Shown one piece after another: positions 5,512 to 5,632 of a DNA stretch of 5,632 nt. Both the position numbers and the translations under genes were made by a program. Source of the stretch: Lachnospiraceae bacterium (GTDB lineage: Bacteria > Bacillota > Clostridia > Lachnospirales > Lachnospiraceae); the NCBI GenBank assembly GCA_003542935.1, contig DPJQ01000144.1, positions 998 through 6,629 of the forward strand, written 5' to 3'. Under the pieces are notes generated by a model, which saw only the letters and a program-made list of their open reading frames with translations, did not search any database and was not told where the DNA came from. Positions within the stretch are counted from its first letter, which is position 1; every line of letters begins with the position of its first letter.

Positions 5512-5631
5512 TTATCTCCTTTCCATCTTAGTGAGCAGAAAATCCGCCATGTCACTGACCACACTGGCCGCTATATTCAACACTGCCAGCAGAACCAGCA
5601 AAACACAAAATACCGAACCGCCCGCAAGAAA
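5512..5631 (-). CDS. Membrane protein, C-terminal 39 residues (5' end outside window)
   Basis: An open frame runs in from the right edge and ends at TAA 5514-5512. It encodes a hydrophobic stretch (SVFCVLLVLLAVLNIAASVV) that reads as a transmembrane helix, followed by a short tail SDMADFLLTKMERR. The other two frames on this strand close earlier. Its last codons contain the ribosome binding site of the glycosyltransferase, whose start is 7 bp downstream, so translational coupling and co-transcription are likely. Too little is visible to name the family. Confidence 0.6.
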   Translation of the reverse strand, partial: FLAGGSVFCVLLVLLAVLNIAASVVSDMADFLLTKMERR

Positions 5632-5632
5632 T

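Noticed and set aside
5505..5564. N-terminal extension of the glycosyltransferase to 5564
   Set aside because: It overlaps the end of the upstream membrane-protein frame and precedes the basic MKKK plus transmembrane anchor that normally starts these enzymes; ATG 5504 has its own ribosome binding site.

Overview
The window looks like a piece of a low- to mid-GC Firmicutes chromosome, most likely a clostridial gut-type lineage such as Lachnospiraceae. This is inferred from strong AGGAGG-type ribosome binding sites, mixed GC/AT codon use, a monofunctional GT51 peptidoglycan glycosyltransferase, and the style of the paired WYL-domain regulators. I cannot name a species. There are no RNA genes, CRISPR arrays, transposases, integrases or obvious attachment sites.

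Layout. Positions 2-481 (+) hold the C-terminal part of a UDP-glucose 6-dehydrogenase, starting just at its catalytic cysteine motif. It converges on a full-length rtcB-type RNA ligase gene (582-1814, -), and the 100 bp between them carry a perfect 9-bp hairpin (549-573). A 235-bp divergent control region (1815-2049) separates rtcB from two co-directional genes for WYL-domain proteins (2050-3303 and 3323-4327, +), 19 bp apart and presumably one operon. That control region holds a consensus -10 for rtcB with a poor -35, an 8-bp perfect inverted repeat in the predicted rtcB leader, a plausible promoter for the WYL genes, and a 12-bp inverted repeat (one mismatch) overlapping the WYL -10. A strong intrinsic terminator for the minus strand begins inside the stop codon of the second WYL gene. 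It ends a small minus-strand gene for a 76-residue charged coiled-coil protein (4415-4645), whose promoter carries a 9-bp perfect palindrome. Further right, a monofunctional glycosyltransferase (4782-5504, -) follows directly behind the end of a membrane-protein gene (5512-5631, -) that runs off the window.

How the genes may work together. The most interesting unit is rtcB plus the divergent WYL pair. RtcB seals RNA ends (2',3'-cyclic phosphate or 3'-phosphate to 5'-OH) left by ribotoxins and other metal-independent endonucleases. In proteobacteria the rtc operon is switched on by a divergently encoded ligand-sensing activator, RtcR (CARF domain, sigma-54). Here that place is taken by two proteins with WYL domains, a family thought to sense nucleic-acid or nucleotide ligands, and neither RtcA nor archease is present in the window. 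The inferred model is a WYL-controlled, damage-inducible RNA-repair module. The flanking ugd, coiled-coil and GT51 genes look like unrelated chromosomal neighbours.
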